Positions 1-8,849 are shown, counted from the first letter of the stretch. The stretch: 64,000 nt of DNA from JAHDNZ01 sp036721855 (GCA_036721855.1 DAIMKF010000007.1:1-64000), one strand, 5' to 3'. The notes: a model not told the origin generated them from the letters alone. Made by a program: numbers and translations.

Positions 1-66
1 CTCAGCTGGGAGAGCGCTTGAATGGCATTCAAGAGGCCGTGGGTTCGATCCCCATAGGCTCCACCA
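1..66 (+). tRNA. tRNA-Ala(GGC), 5' end cut by window edge
   Basis: The D arm, an anticodon arm (CTTGA/TCAAG closing loop ATGGCAT, anticodon GGC), a variable loop, a T arm with TTCGATC, the 3' acceptor strand AGGCTCC and an encoded ACCA ending at 66 are all visible. About ten 5' bases (GGAGCCT plus the junction) lie before the window. The gene is followed after only 8 bases by a T-box sequence, which is an unusual neighbour. Confidence 0.93.
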
Positions 67-74
67 TTTAAATT

Positions 75-124
75 AGGGTGGTACCACGAGGAGGCTCTCG
101 TCCCTTTTAGGGGCGAGTTTTTTT
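75..124 (+). promoter_or_regulatory. T-box motif and terminator in front of leuS, apparently without Stem I
   Basis: AGGGTGGTACCACG at 75-88 matches the conserved T-box (antiterminator) sequence, whose TGGT bulge pairs with the ACCA end of uncharged tRNA. It is followed by a terminator hairpin, CTCGTCCC (97-104) with GGGGCGAG (110-117), and a T run at 118-124. T-box leaders in front of aminoacyl-tRNA synthetase genes normally have 150-250 bases of Stem I with a specifier loop upstream. Here that place is taken by tRNA-Ala, so the usual codon-reading part is missing from view. Confidence 0.88.
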
Positions 125-147
125 ATCATAAAAAGAGGTGTGTAAGA

Positions 148-2610
148 ATGAGCGATCGGTATAACTTTGAATTAATTGAACAAAAATGGCAAGCTAAATG
201 GGATAAAACCAAAGCTCATAAGACCATTCCCAATGAAAAGCCTAAGTTTTATTGTCTGGACATGTTTCCTTATCCTTCAGGGAGATTGCATATGGGCCAT
301 ATAAGGAACTATGCCATTGGTGATGTTGTCACGCGTTTTCAAAGAATGCAAGGTTATAATGTGCTTCACCCAATGGGCTGGGATGCTTTTGGACTACCGG
401 CAGAAAATGCGGCCATCAAAAACAAAGCCCACCCTGCCGAGTGGACCTTTGGCAACATGGATTATATGAGGGGTCAGTTAAAAAGGCTTGGTTTTACCTA
501 TGACTGGGATCGGGAGTTTGCGACTTGCGACCCAGATTACTATAAGTGGACACAATGGCTTTTCTTGAAATTGTGGGAGCAGGGCCTTGTTTATAGGAAA
601 GAACAGCTAGTTAACTGGTGCCCTTCTTGTGCCACGGTTTTAGCTAATGAGCAGGTGGTAGATGGAGGGTGTGAGCGTTGTGGGGCAAAGATTACCCACA
701 AGAATTTGGAACAGTGGTTTTTTAAGATAACAGACTATGCTGATAGACTGCTTAATAATCTCGATAAACTGCCTGGCTGGCCGGACAAGGTTAAAGCTAT
801 GCAAAGGAACTGGATTGGACGTTCAGAAGGTACAATTATTAAGTTTGCTGTCTTCGATGATGAAGAAATTGAATGCTTTACCACAAGAGCCGATACCCTT
901 TACGGCGTAACCTACATTGTGGTGGCACCAGAACATCCTTTAGTAGAAAGGTTGATTAAAGATAAGCCACAAGAAAAAAACTGCCGCGCATTTATTGATG
1001 AAGTTCTTGCCCAAGATGAGATCGAGCGTCTCAGTACGGATATGGAGAAAAAAGGAGTTTTCACCGGCAGTTTCGCTAAGAATCCTTTAACAGGGGAAAA
1101 AGTACCGGTTTGGCTTGGTAACTACGTAGTTGCTACTTACGGAACCGGTGCGGTTATGGCAGTTCCAGCTCATGATAGTAGAGACTATGCTTTTGCCAAC
1201 AAGTATGAGTTACCGATTAAATATGTGATCTTTTCCGAGGGAAATAATCTGCCTCAGAATAAAGCGTATGAAGGTGAGGGAGTTTTGAAAAACTCCGACA
1301 CCTTTAATGGCCTAGATAATAAAACGGCTCAAAAAGAAATTACCCTTGAACTGGAAAAAAGATCAAAAGGGCATTTTCAAGTCACCTATCGTTTGCGGGA
1401 CTGGCTTATATCCAGACAGCGCTATTGGGGTGCGCCTATTCCCATGATTTATTGTGATAAGTGTGGCATTGTTCCGGAGAAAGAAGAAAATCTGCCTGTC
1501 CTATTGCCAATCGATGTTCAATTTGAAGAACATGGAACTAATCCATTGAAAATAGCAAAAGAATTTACCAGGGCTGTTTGTCCAATTTGTGGAGGGAAAG
1601 CTCAAAGAGAGACAGACACCATGGATACTTTTGTGGATTCATCTTGGTATTATCTGCGTTATGCAGGTCCATCCAAAGATATGATCTTTGATGTAGAGGA
1701 AGTTAAATACTGGATGAATGTAGATCAGTATATTGGTGGAGTCGAACATGCCATTTTGCATCTAATGTATGCTCGTTTTATCAATATGGTTCTTTTTGAT
1801 ATGGGTCTTTCGCCCGCAGAAGAACCGTTTTGCAATCTGCTGACTCAAGGCATGGTACTTCTTGGCGGCGCAAAGATGTCTAAATCCAAAGGCAATATTG
1901 TCGAATCTGATGAGATGGTTCAAACTTACGGTGCCGATACTTGTAGGCTTTTTATGCTGTTTACGGCTCCACCTGAAAGGGATCTTGAATGGAGCGATAC
2001 AGGTATTGAAGGTTCCTACCGTTTCATCAACCGAGTCTGGCGTCTAGTCAATGAATTAGAGCCTGAATTAAGGGGAGTTCCTTTTACTAATGTTGGTCGT
2101 GAAGGCTTAGGAGAAAAAGAACGAAAACTGCAACAAAAACTACATGAATCCATAGCTAAAGCAACCGAAGATATTAAAGTAAAATTTCAGTTAAACACAG
2201 CTCTAAGCAGTCTAATGGAGCTTGTTAACGAGATTTATCTTTATAAAGGACAAAAAAGTCACCATCAAGGACTTTTAAGACAAACAATAGACAGTCTTAT
2301 TCTCATGCTGGCTCCATATATTCCCCACACAGCTTCTGAACTGTGGGAGCTTACTGGGCATGATACTGATGTCCATAATCAAAATTGGCCTCTCTTTGAT
2401 GCTAACTTGGCTCAGGCAGATGAGGTAGAGATTGTACTGCAGATAAACGGAAAGATCAGAGATCGTCTTTTTGTACCTCAGGACGCTACCAAAGAGGAGT
2501 TAGAAGAGATCGCTTTTAATAGTGAAAAAATAAAAGAGATGCTAGAAGGCAAACAAATCCGCAAAGTTATAGCCGTACCAGGCAAACTAGTCAATATTGT
2601 AGCAGGATAA
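148..2610 (+). CDS. leuS: Leucyl-tRNA synthetase
   Basis: This class I aminoacyl-tRNA synthetase charges tRNA-Leu with leucine in the cytoplasm. The 820-residue length is typical. The HIGH-type motif HMGH lies at 48-51 and KMSKS at 576-580. Zinc-ligand-like cysteine pairs (CPSC, CERC) occur near 158-178, and the CP1 editing domain (TTRADTLYG, then GTGAVMAVPAHD) fills the middle. The ATG at 148 is preceded by AGAGGTG. A T-box terminator lies just upstream, so expression is probably controlled by transcription attenuation, although the sensing half of the T-box looks absent. An intrinsic terminator follows the gene. Confidence 0.98.
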   Translation: MSDRYNFELIEQKWQAKWDKTKAHKTIPNEKPKFYCLDMFPYPSGRLHMGHIRNYAIGDVVTRFQRMQGYNVLHPMGWDAFGLPAENAAIKNKAHPAEWTFGNMDYMRGQLKRLGFTYDWDREFATCDPDYYKWTQWLFLKLWEQGLVYRKEQLVNWCPSCATVLANEQVVDGGCERCGAKITHKNLEQWFFKITDYADRLLNNLDKLPGWPDKVKAMQRNWIGRSEGTIIKFAVFDDEEIECFTTRADTLYGVTYIVVAPEHPLVERLIKDKPQEKNCRAFIDEVLAQDEIERLSTDMEKKGVFTGSFAKNPLTGEKVPVWLGNYVVATYGTGAVMAVPAHDSRDYAFANKYELPIKYVIFSEGNNLPQNKAYEGEGVLKNSDTFNGLDNKTAQKEITLELEKRSKGHFQVTYRLRDWLISRQRYWGAPIPMIYCDKCGIVPEKEENLPVLLPIDVQFEEHGTNPLKIAKEFTRAVCPICGGKAQRETDTMDTFVDSSWYYLRYAGPSKDMIFDVEEVKYWMNVDQYIGGVEHAILHLMYARFINMVLFDMGLSPAEEPFCNLLTQGMVLLGGAKMSKSKGNIVESDEMVQTYGADTCRLFMLFTAPPERDLEWSDTGIEGSYRFINRVWRLVNELEPELRGVPFTNVGREGLGEKERKLQQKLHESIAKATEDIKVKFQLNTALSSLMELVNEIYLYKGQKSHHQGLLRQTIDSLILMLAPYIPHTASELWELTGHDTDVHNQNWPLFDANLAQADEVEIVLQINGKIRDRLFVPQDATKEELEEIAFNSEKIKEMLEGKQIRKVIAVPGKLVNIVAG

Positions 2611-2647
2611 AAAACAAAACTACAGAAAAGATAAGTAAGATCCATCT

Positions 2648-2687
2648 GGGAGTTTCATCTTTAGTGATGAGACTCCCTTATTTTTTT
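2648..2687 (+). terminator. Intrinsic terminator after leuS
   Basis: GGGAGTTTCATC (2648-2659) pairs with GATGAGACTCCC (2666-2677) with one G-T wobble, and a T-rich tail follows. It separates leuS from the competence genes. Confidence 0.9.
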
Positions 2688-2698
2688 GGAGGGATTAG

Positions 2699-3256
2699 AT
2701 GCTAAAAATAACAGGTAAAGAAAAACGTTTTTTGGTGTTTATAGCTGTAACTATAGTTTTGCTTTCCGGCTTAGAGTATTTGATAAAGTGTTACCGTCTT
2801 GGGCTGGCAGCAGACTTAGAAGCGGAAATGTATGATTTGGAAGCAAAGCTTAATACGGAAACACAGTCAGAGCAAGAAAATACAAGTCAAAGTGAGGTTG
2901 GGGATTCTCAGTTAAAGATTGTAACAAGTATTAAAGAAACAGCAGATGATACTGCTTGTGACTTAGAACTATTTGTACAGGAAGAACTCAACCAAGAAAC
3001 AGATTTAAACGCAGAAAGCAATCCTGTTAAGACAGATAGCAATCTAGAGCACAAACAACCGGTTTTAAAAATCAATCTCAATACGGCTACCTATAATGAA
3101 TTAATTAAGATACCCGGAATAGGCAAAGTCTTGGCAGAAAGAATACTTAAATACCGTGAACAAAAACAGCGTTTTCTCTCCTTGGATGAACTAAAGGAGG
3201 TAAAAGGTATTGGTGCAAAAACCCTTGAAAAGATTAAACCCTATCTTACTCTTTAG
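2699..3256 (+). CDS. comEA: ComEA-like helix-hairpin-helix DNA-binding protein
   Basis: ComEA is the membrane-anchored DNA receptor of the competence uptake machinery. This 185-residue protein has one N-terminal membrane segment (about 10-27), a long acidic, Gln/Glu-rich extracellular linker (about 40-122) and a C-terminal pair of helix-hairpin-helix motifs beginning KINLNTA and containing IPGIGKVLA and VKGIGAKTL. The SLBB domain seen in Bacillus ComEA was not recognised; the linker replaces it. The ATG follows GGAGGGA by four bases. The 3' end overlaps comEC by 47 bases, so the two are translationally coupled. Confidence 0.9.
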   Translation: MLKITGKEKRFLVFIAVTIVLLSGLEYLIKCYRLGLAADLEAEMYDLEAKLNTETQSEQENTSQSEVGDSQLKIVTSIKETADDTACDLELFVQEELNQETDLNAESNPVKTDSNLEHKQPVLKINLNTATYNELIKIPGIGKVLAERILKYREQKQRFLSLDELKEVKGIGAKTLEKIKPYLTL

Positions 3257-5513
3257 AGTAGGTTTTTGGCCACTGGTATTTATTTTTCTCGTGACCGGGA
3301 TTTGCCTGGGTCGTTATGTTTTAATCCCCCTGGCAATTAAGTTAATGTTTTTCCCGGGAGCCATTTTACTCTGGCTTTATGCTCAAAAAGCCCCTTCTTT
3401 TAGCTACTGGCTTTTATTAACGGTTGCAGCTACTTTTTTAGTAAAACCCAATAACATTATTGTGCTGGATAAGTCGGCAGATCTTGTTTTTTATGTTGAA
3501 GAAGTAAAAGGGAATGTAGATATCGGTTTTAAAGCTATTGTTTTAAGCAAAATCGGACGCTACTACCTTTATAGCAATCTACCTCTTTATCGTGGGGAAG
3601 TGGTCTGTTTTAGAACAAATCTCAAGTCTTTAACTCCGGCTAAAAATCCAGGTGAATTTTGTTTTGCCTCTTACCTAAAGCGACAAGATTTGGCAGGGAC
3701 AGCCGAACTTAACTGGGAATGGCAGATTAAAAAGAGAAAAGAGACTCTACCAAGCCAGTTTTTTAAATTACTGTTTATACTGAGAGAAAAAGCCAGTTTA
3801 AGGTTTAGTCCTCTAAAAACTGCTGAGCTTTATAGTGCCTTAATTCTAGGTAAAAGTATGGAAACAGAGCTAGCAAAAATCGCTCAAGATGCCGGGACAT
3901 CTCATTTTCTGGTAGTCTCCGGCCTGCATATTGGGTATATGGCAGCTATTATAAACAAGCTACCCTTAAAGTTAGGGCCCTATGTTACAATAGCTATACT
4001 TTTTTTATATGCTTTTATAGTAGGCAGCACACCTTCTGTCTGGAGAGCTTTAATTTCGTATCTACTAGCTAGAAGATACAGCTCAAGACTACTAGATAGG
4101 CTTTTTCTTACTCTTTCTACCATGCTAGTGGTAAAACCAAGGTGGCTTTTTTCACTTTCTTTTCAGTATTCAGCTCTGGCTGTTTTGGGAATTGCTCTTC
4201 TGGAGAATTGGCCATTTTGGGGTCCTCTTAAAGTGGGTATAGGAGCTTTTGGCATGGTTTTGCCTCTGTCCATTCTTAAAAACAATAAACTTAATCTAGT
4301 TAGTCTTTTGGGCAACTTACTTCTGGGGCCTTGTGTTGGTATGATGATGATTTTAGCTTTAATATATCTAGTCACTCCTTGTTACATCTTGAGATTGCTA
4401 CTGGATTATCTTGGCACAGGATTTATTAAAGCCAACAGTTTCTTGGCACGGTTTGCAAGGCCGGTTGCGGGGTTTAATTGGCCACAAGCTCTGCTTTTTT
4501 GGGGCTTTTGGTTTTATTTATGGCATGAAGGACGTCTGATTCCTCAAAAAAGACTTTTTCTAAAGAGAGCCTACACTCTATTTTTGTTATGTTGTGTCCT
4601 ATTTTGTTGGTATAATTTAAAAGAAGCAGTCTCCCCGGTAGAGCTGTATTTTTTACAGGTATTGGACGGGGATGCCGCAGTATTAAGAATGCCTTACGGG
4701 AAAACTGTTTTAGTTGATACCGGTTCAAAGACAAAAAATTACACTTGTGCGGAGCGTATCATAAATCCGGCTCTTTTAGGTATGGGGGTTAAAGAGGTAA
4801 AAACAGTTTATCTAAGTCACAGCCATCTAGATCATATAGGCGGTTTAGAAGACCTTGTTTTTTGTGATAAGATAAAGATAGGTTTTGAGCTCTGGTCGCA
4901 GAAAAACAATCTGGCCAAAAAGGCACCGGTTGAGTTGGCAAAGGACGAAGATTATCCATATGGGATTAAAATAAAGATTGTTGATCTAGGTCAGGAAAAA
5001 GGAGAACCTAATAATAATTCTTTAGTACAAATTGTTGAGGTTTTAGGTTGGCGAGTCTTATTTACCGGCGATAGGGAGTTAGAAGGTCTGGAATCTTTAG
5101 AGGCAATTGCCGTTGATGTTGTAAAAGTTCCCCACCACGGCTCGCCTAATTCATTACACCAAAGGTGGATGGAAGGGACAAAAGCATCTTTAGCGGTTTT
5201 TACCGGAGGTAAAGCCAATAGACCTCATCCAAAAGCTATTGAAGCTTGGAGAGAACTTACCGGTAGAGTTTGTATAACAAAAAAAGAAGGAGCCATCAGG
5301 TTGAGATTTTATCCGGAAAGAATCCAGGTAGCTAGTTTTCAAAACGGTTCTTTTCAGACAAAATTTATTCTGGAAAGAGAACAGAAGCTTAAAGCAGGAG
5401 GTGTTCAAAAGCTATGGGCAAAGTTACAGAAAGACTCTTTCTGTTATTGGGAGAAGATGAATATCTACTTGAGAAAAATCAGCAAAAGTTGTTACAAGGC
5501 TTTGAAGAAGTAG
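3210..5513 (+). CDS. comEC: ComEC/Rec2 DNA-uptake channel
   Basis: ComEC forms the inner-membrane channel for single-stranded DNA during transformation. The 767-residue protein has N-terminal membrane segments, a multi-pass competence domain (SHFLVVSGLHIGYMAA near 230-246 is typical of the family) and a C-terminal metallo-beta-lactamase domain (LDGDAAVL, then SHSHLDH near 536-542, FTGDRE, VPHHGS). The start is TTG at 3210 or GTG at 3213; both lie behind an AAAGGAGG site (3193-3200) buried inside comEA. The last 33 codons overlap holA by 100 bases, which is unusually long. Confidence 0.95.
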   Translation: MVQKPLKRLNPILLFRVGFWPLVFIFLVTGICLGRYVLIPLAIKLMFFPGAILLWLYAQKAPSFSYWLLLTVAATFLVKPNNIIVLDKSADLVFYVEEVKGNVDIGFKAIVLSKIGRYYLYSNLPLYRGEVVCFRTNLKSLTPAKNPGEFCFASYLKRQDLAGTAELNWEWQIKKRKETLPSQFFKLLFILREKASLRFSPLKTAELYSALILGKSMETELAKIAQDAGTSHFLVVSGLHIGYMAAIINKLPLKLGPYVTIAILFLYAFIVGSTPSVWRALISYLLARRYSSRLLDRLFLTLSTMLVVKPRWLFSLSFQYSALAVLGIALLENWPFWGPLKVGIGAFGMVLPLSILKNNKLNLVSLLGNLLLGPCVGMMMILALIYLVTPCYILRLLLDYLGTGFIKANSFLARFARPVAGFNWPQALLFWGFWFYLWHEGRLIPQKRLFLKRAYTLFLLCCVLFCWYNLKEAVSPVELYFLQVLDGDAAVLRMPYGKTVLVDTGSKTKNYTCAERIINPALLGMGVKEVKTVYLSHSHLDHIGGLEDLVFCDKIKIGFELWSQKNNLAKKAPVELAKDEDYPYGIKIKIVDLGQEKGEPNNNSLVQIVEVLGWRVLFTGDRELEGLESLEAIAVDVVKVPHHGSPNSLHQRWMEGTKASLAVFTGGKANRPHPKAIEAWRELTGRVCITKKEGAIRLRFYPERIQVASFQNGSFQTKFILEREQKLKAGGVQKLWAKLQKDSFCYWEKMNIYLRKISKSCYKALKK

Positions 5514-6349
5514 CAAAACTTTCTGCTTTCCAAGCTGATGAGAATCAGCTAAGAAACGAACTATTAAGCTTGGCTTTTTTCACGGATAAACGAGCTGTTG
5601 TTATAGATGAATTAGAGAAGATAGATTTAAAAAAAGGTGAGAGTATCCTCCAAGCTATAGGAAAAGTACCGGTAAGTACGCTGGTAATATTAAAAGCCAG
5701 AAAACTGGAGAGCAACAGAAAATGGGTTAAATCATTAAAAACATTAACACAGGTGGTTGAATGCCAACCATTAAAATCTTATGAACGCAAAAAAATCTTA
5801 ACCGCTGAACTAGCTAAATTGAACCTTGGCGACAAAGAAAAAGAATACCTACTGGAAGCTTTACCTCAAGATCTGGCTAGTTGTTTTGTGGAGATAGAAA
5901 AACTAAGTTTGTATCCTGAAAAACTGAATCTAAATCTACTCAAGCTTTTAGTTGAACCGGCCCTAGAGGATCAGGTTTTTAGTCTGGTAGATCTTTTAAT
6001 CCGTAAAGATTGGCAGGGTTCACTCTTAGTTTTAAAAGAATTGCTGGCTTCAGGTAATGAACCAATGGCTATTTTAGGAGCTGTTTTGTGGCAGATACGT
6101 ACCCTTTATAAAGTATGTGATTATAAAGGCCAAAGGTCTGAAGCCGGTAAAGAACTGAATCTTAAAGATTTTGCTTTGCGCAAAGCCAAAGAAGCATTAA
6201 AAAATTTATCTAAATCACAGATAGAAGACTGGTTTTTACTGGCCTTAGAGGCTGATATGAATATTAAACGCGGTTTATTACGGCCGGATGTAGCTTTAGA
6301 GGTTATGGTAAACAAGATCTGTCTGGGTATTAAACCAGAGGATCTTTAA
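5414..6349 (+). CDS. holA: DNA polymerase III delta subunit
   Basis: HolA is the delta subunit of the clamp loader that opens the beta sliding clamp. The 311-residue length fits. The N-terminus, LFLLLGEDEYLLEKN, matches the family's usual opening, and the C-terminal helical region (EPMAILGAVLWQIRTLYKV, then LLALEADMNIKRG) is characteristic. The ATG has GGAGGTG at 5398-5404. The gene starts inside comEC in another frame. The position after comEC and before rpsT is the usual Firmicute arrangement. A bidirectional terminator follows. Confidence 0.95.
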   Translation: MGKVTERLFLLLGEDEYLLEKNQQKLLQGFEEVAKLSAFQADENQLRNELLSLAFFTDKRAVVIDELEKIDLKKGESILQAIGKVPVSTLVILKARKLESNRKWVKSLKTLTQVVECQPLKSYERKKILTAELAKLNLGDKEKEYLLEALPQDLASCFVEIEKLSLYPEKLNLNLLKLLVEPALEDQVFSLVDLLIRKDWQGSLLVLKELLASGNEPMAILGAVLWQIRTLYKVCDYKGQRSEAGKELNLKDFALRKAKEALKNLSKSQIEDWFLLALEADMNIKRGLLRPDVALEVMVNKICLGIKPEDL

Positions 6350-6383
6350 ACACTTAAGCAAAGATAGGTAATTTGGAGAACAG

Positions 6384-6415
6384 AAAAAACGCTAGGTTAA
6401 ATCCTAGCGTTTTTT
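6384..6415 (+). terminator. Bidirectional intrinsic terminator between holA and rpsT
   Basis: AAAAAACGCTAGG (6384-6396) pairs with CCTAGCGTTTTTT (6403-6415) around a TTAAAT loop. A runs on one side and T runs on the other allow termination in both directions, which fits the convergent holA and rpsT genes. Confidence 0.9.
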
Positions 6416-6420
6416 ATAAG

Positions 6421-6445
6421 AAAAAGACCGATCAGAGGATCGGTC
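6421..6445 (-). terminator. Intrinsic terminator of rpsT
   Basis: GACCGATC (6426-6433) and GATCGGTC (6438-6445) form an 8-bp stem. Read on the minus strand it is followed by TTTTTC, placing it eight bases beyond the rpsT stop codon. Confidence 0.85.
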
Positions 6446-6452
6446 AGTAAGC

Positions 6453-6713
6453 TCACATAGCAGCAAGACTTTTATGGAGTCTAGCCTTACGTCTGTTAGC
6501 CTGATTTTTGTGAATAACACCTTTTTTGGCAGCTTTATCAATTGAGCTGAAAGCTGCTTTAAGTAAATTTTCCGCATCTTCTTTATTACCATCAGCTACA
6601 GCGAGTTGGAATTTCTTAATAGATGTGCGCATTAAAGAGCGTACTGCACGATTCATATCGTAATCTCGTTTGGAAATAAGAATGCGCTTCTTGGCTGATT
6701 TAATATTAGCCAT
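6453..6713 (-). CDS. rpsT: 30S ribosomal protein S20
   Basis: S20 binds 16S rRNA early in 30S subunit assembly. The 86-residue, Lys/Arg-rich protein begins MANIKSAKKR and ends with the HKNQANRRKARLHK signature, as in the family. The start has GGGAGGT upstream on the minus strand. It is transcribed alone, from a strong sigma-A promoter at 6746-6774 to terminators at 6384-6445, and is convergent with holA. Confidence 0.98.
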   Translation of the reverse strand: MANIKSAKKRILISKRDYDMNRAVRSLMRTSIKKFQLAVADGNKEDAENLLKAAFSSIDKAAKKGVIHKNQANRRKARLHKSLAAM

Positions 6714-6745
6714 TCTTTCACCTCCCTAAAAGGCAATTATAATTA

Positions 6746-6774
6746 AGTATAACATTTCTTGAAGTTAATTACAA
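6746..6774 (-). promoter_or_regulatory. Sigma-A promoter of rpsT
   Basis: On the minus strand TTGTAA (-35, 6769-6774) and TATACT (-10, 6746-6751) are separated by exactly 17 bases, with the rpsT start 33 bases beyond. The 180 bases from 6780 to 6959 behind it hold no gene I can support. Confidence 0.8.
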
Positions 6775-6959
6775 GTTAAGAAAATCTGAGGATAGTATCA
6801 AGTCACGGTACAATTTAGAAGATTTAGAAAGGTCTTGATATCAATAAAGTAGGACAGCTAAATTAAACCACTTCATGGTCAATAGTCCAAAGAAGACTAG
6901 AGGGAGTAACTCCTCTTACCAACAAGTAATTTTTACAATTAACTCGAGCTATTGGTGAT

Positions 6960-7703
6960 TTAGAATTTCAAAAACCAGAAGCCCTTCTTTTTATATTCTT
7001 TTGGTTCGCTTACTTCCAGATACCCCTTTTCTAGAATGGTCTTTGGATTGGTTGTAACTAAAGCTAAAGCATTCTCCGTATATTTAGTAGCTATGGCCAC
7101 AGCTTCTTTTAATGAGTAATAGCGATGTTTTAACGAATGCATATCACTGGCAATAAAATGAGCCATATTGTGTTCAAGGAGAATGCGGGCTGTTTTTTGT
7201 GACTCTTTACCATAGCTGCCAAGCAGACTACCGGCATTGATCTGGCAAAGGACACCAGCGTTAATTAGTTGCAGCAGATAATTGGGGTTCTCAATTATGG
7301 AACCGTTTCTTTCCGGATGAGCAAAGATACATTCAAAACCATTTGTCTGGAGCGAAAAAAAGATTTCTTCTAAATTATGTGGCAATTGGGCTCTGAAAAA
7401 TTCGATTAATAAGTAGTTGCTATCACCAAGTGGGATTAAGTTTTCTTTGTCTTTTAAGACGAGCTCGTCACCAAATATTTCACTGCCAACATATAGGGAG
7501 ACTTGCTTGTGGTCTAAGGATTGAATGGCTTTAAGAATCTCAGCTCTTCTATTCGGATGGGGCTTTAGCATATGGGGTGTGGCTACAATTTTGGTTACGC
7601 CCTCACTATAAGCTTTATCTAGCATGGCTTTGCTTATTTCAAGGTCTTTTGGACCGTCATCATCTATGATATTAGGTAAAACATGGGTGTGAATATCGAT
7701 CAA
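6960..7703 (-). CDS. CpsB/YwqE-type PHP-fold tyrosine-protein phosphatase
   Basis: Proteins of this family are manganese-dependent phosphatases that dephosphorylate bacterial tyrosine kinases controlling capsule or exopolysaccharide synthesis. The 247-residue protein shows the PHP motifs in order: IDIHTHVLP at 2-10, ATPHMLKPH near 41-49, FAHPERN near 130, and a late ASDMHSLKHR. The start is TTG at 7703 behind AAAGGAGTG. No cognate kinase or capsule cluster lies nearby; the gene stands alone between rpsT and gpr, so its target is unknown. A generic PHP hydrolase role is the alternative. Confidence 0.88.
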   Translation of the reverse strand: MIDIHTHVLPNIIDDDGPKDLEISKAMLDKAYSEGVTKIVATPHMLKPHPNRRAEILKAIQSLDHKQVSLYVGSEIFGDELVLKDKENLIPLGDSNYLLIEFFRAQLPHNLEEIFFSLQTNGFECIFAHPERNGSIIENPNYLLQLINAGVLCQINAGSLLGSYGKESQKTARILLEHNMAHFIASDMHSLKHRYYSLKEAVAIATKYTENALALVTTNPKTILEKGYLEVSEPKEYKKKGFWFLKF

Positions 7704-7844
7704 CTCAATACACTCCTTTGAGCAGCTGATGTTATCCTTTTCTAGTTTGTTATCTTAAAAACCTGCTCTTAAGAGGGAGTTTTTCGCATTACAAACCGGA
7801 GGACAGGTTAAACTACATAAGAGAATTACAAGGAAGTGAAAAAG

Positions 7845-8801
7845 ATGGAAAACCAAATTAATTGGCGAACCGATCTGGCAATTGATATTCATGAGTCATT
7901 TCAGGATAGAGCTATGAGCTTGCCGGGTGTAAACGAAACAGTGGAAGAGACTCCTGTAGGAAAGGTAATTCGCTTAGAAGTAAGTTCAAAGGAATCGGCT
8001 ATACAGATGAGAAAACCACCGGGTAGCTATGTAACAATAGAATCACCAAGCCTAGGTTTAAGAGAAAAAGCCAAGCAGAATGAAGTTGCGACTATATTAG
8101 CACATGAGATAGAAAAATACCTCGCTTCAGTTGCCATTGACGCACCTATTTTAGTTGTGGGACTCGGTAATCGCCAGGTCACACCAGATTCTCTGGGGCC
8201 TTTAGTTACGCAAAAGATTCTCGTAACTCGGCATTTGCGCAACTTCGTACCCCCGGAACTAAAGGGACGTCTAAGACCAATTATGGCTCTGGCCCCGGGA
8301 GTTTTAGGTACAACCGGAATGGAAACATTTGAAATCGTAAAAGCCCTAGTAAAAGAAAATACACCAAAGCTCATATTAGCTATCGATGCCTTGGCAACTA
8401 ATTCTATCGAACGTTTAGGCATTACAATTCAGATTGCAGACAGTGGAATTAATCCAGGAAGCGGTGTGGGTAATCAAAGAGCCGCTCTAAATTACGATTC
8501 ATTAGGAATACCGGTGATTGCCGTTGGAGTACCAATGGTAGTAGATGCCATTACACTAGTGGAAAATGCTGTCGATTACATGACCAATAAAGGCTATGAT
8601 ACAGGTCGCATCGCTCAGGGTCAAGTTGATAAACCAAGGATAGTCAGAGATATCCTCAGCCGGTATTTCGGCAGTCTTTTTGTAACACCAAGACAAATAG
8701 ACAGCCTAGTTGAAGATCTAGCCCAGGTTATAGCTGGAGGACTTAATGCAGCTTTTCATCAAGGCATAGGACCCAATGAGGTTGCTACATATTTAAATTG
8801 A
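7845..8801 (+). CDS. gpr: GPR germination protease
   Basis: GPR is an aspartic-type endoprotease (family A25) that degrades small acid-soluble spore proteins during germination. The 318-residue protein begins with a short propeptide containing WRTDLAIDIHE, resembling the SASP cleavage site used for autoprocessing, and carries the family core VGLGNRQVTPDSLGPL and the LAIDALATNSIERLG stretch. I place the start at ATG 7845 behind AAGGAAGTG; the in-frame GTG at 7836 lies in that ribosome binding site. Presence of gpr indicates an endospore former. spoIIP follows. Confidence 0.95.
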   Translation: MENQINWRTDLAIDIHESFQDRAMSLPGVNETVEETPVGKVIRLEVSSKESAIQMRKPPGSYVTIESPSLGLREKAKQNEVATILAHEIEKYLASVAIDAPILVVGLGNRQVTPDSLGPLVTQKILVTRHLRNFVPPELKGRLRPIMALAPGVLGTTGMETFEIVKALVKENTPKLILAIDALATNSIERLGITIQIADSGINPGSGVGNQRAALNYDSLGIPVIAVGVPMVVDAITLVENAVDYMTNKGYDTGRIAQGQVDKPRIVRDILSRYFGSLFVTPRQIDSLVEDLAQVIAGGLNAAFHQGIGPNEVATYLN

Positions 8802-8815
8802 CATATTAGAAAACA

Positions 8816-8849
8816 CTTAGGCATATTACTGCTTAGTAGTATACCTAGG
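8816..8849 (+). promoter_or_regulatory. Stem-loop touching the spoIIP ribosome binding site
   Basis: CTTAGGCATATTACT (8816-8830) pairs with AGTAGTATACCTAGG (8835-8849) around a GCTT tetraloop: 12 Watson-Crick pairs, two G-U pairs and one C-A mismatch. The right arm ends in the AGG of the AGGAG site for spoIIP, and there is no T run, so it is not an ordinary terminator. It may control translation or mark RNA processing between gpr and spoIIP. Confidence 0.6.

Noticed and set aside
8821..8849. GCATATT and TATAC as a SigE promoter for spoIIP
   Set aside because: The implied transcription start would fall on or after the ribosome binding site, and the same bases are better explained by the stem-loop.
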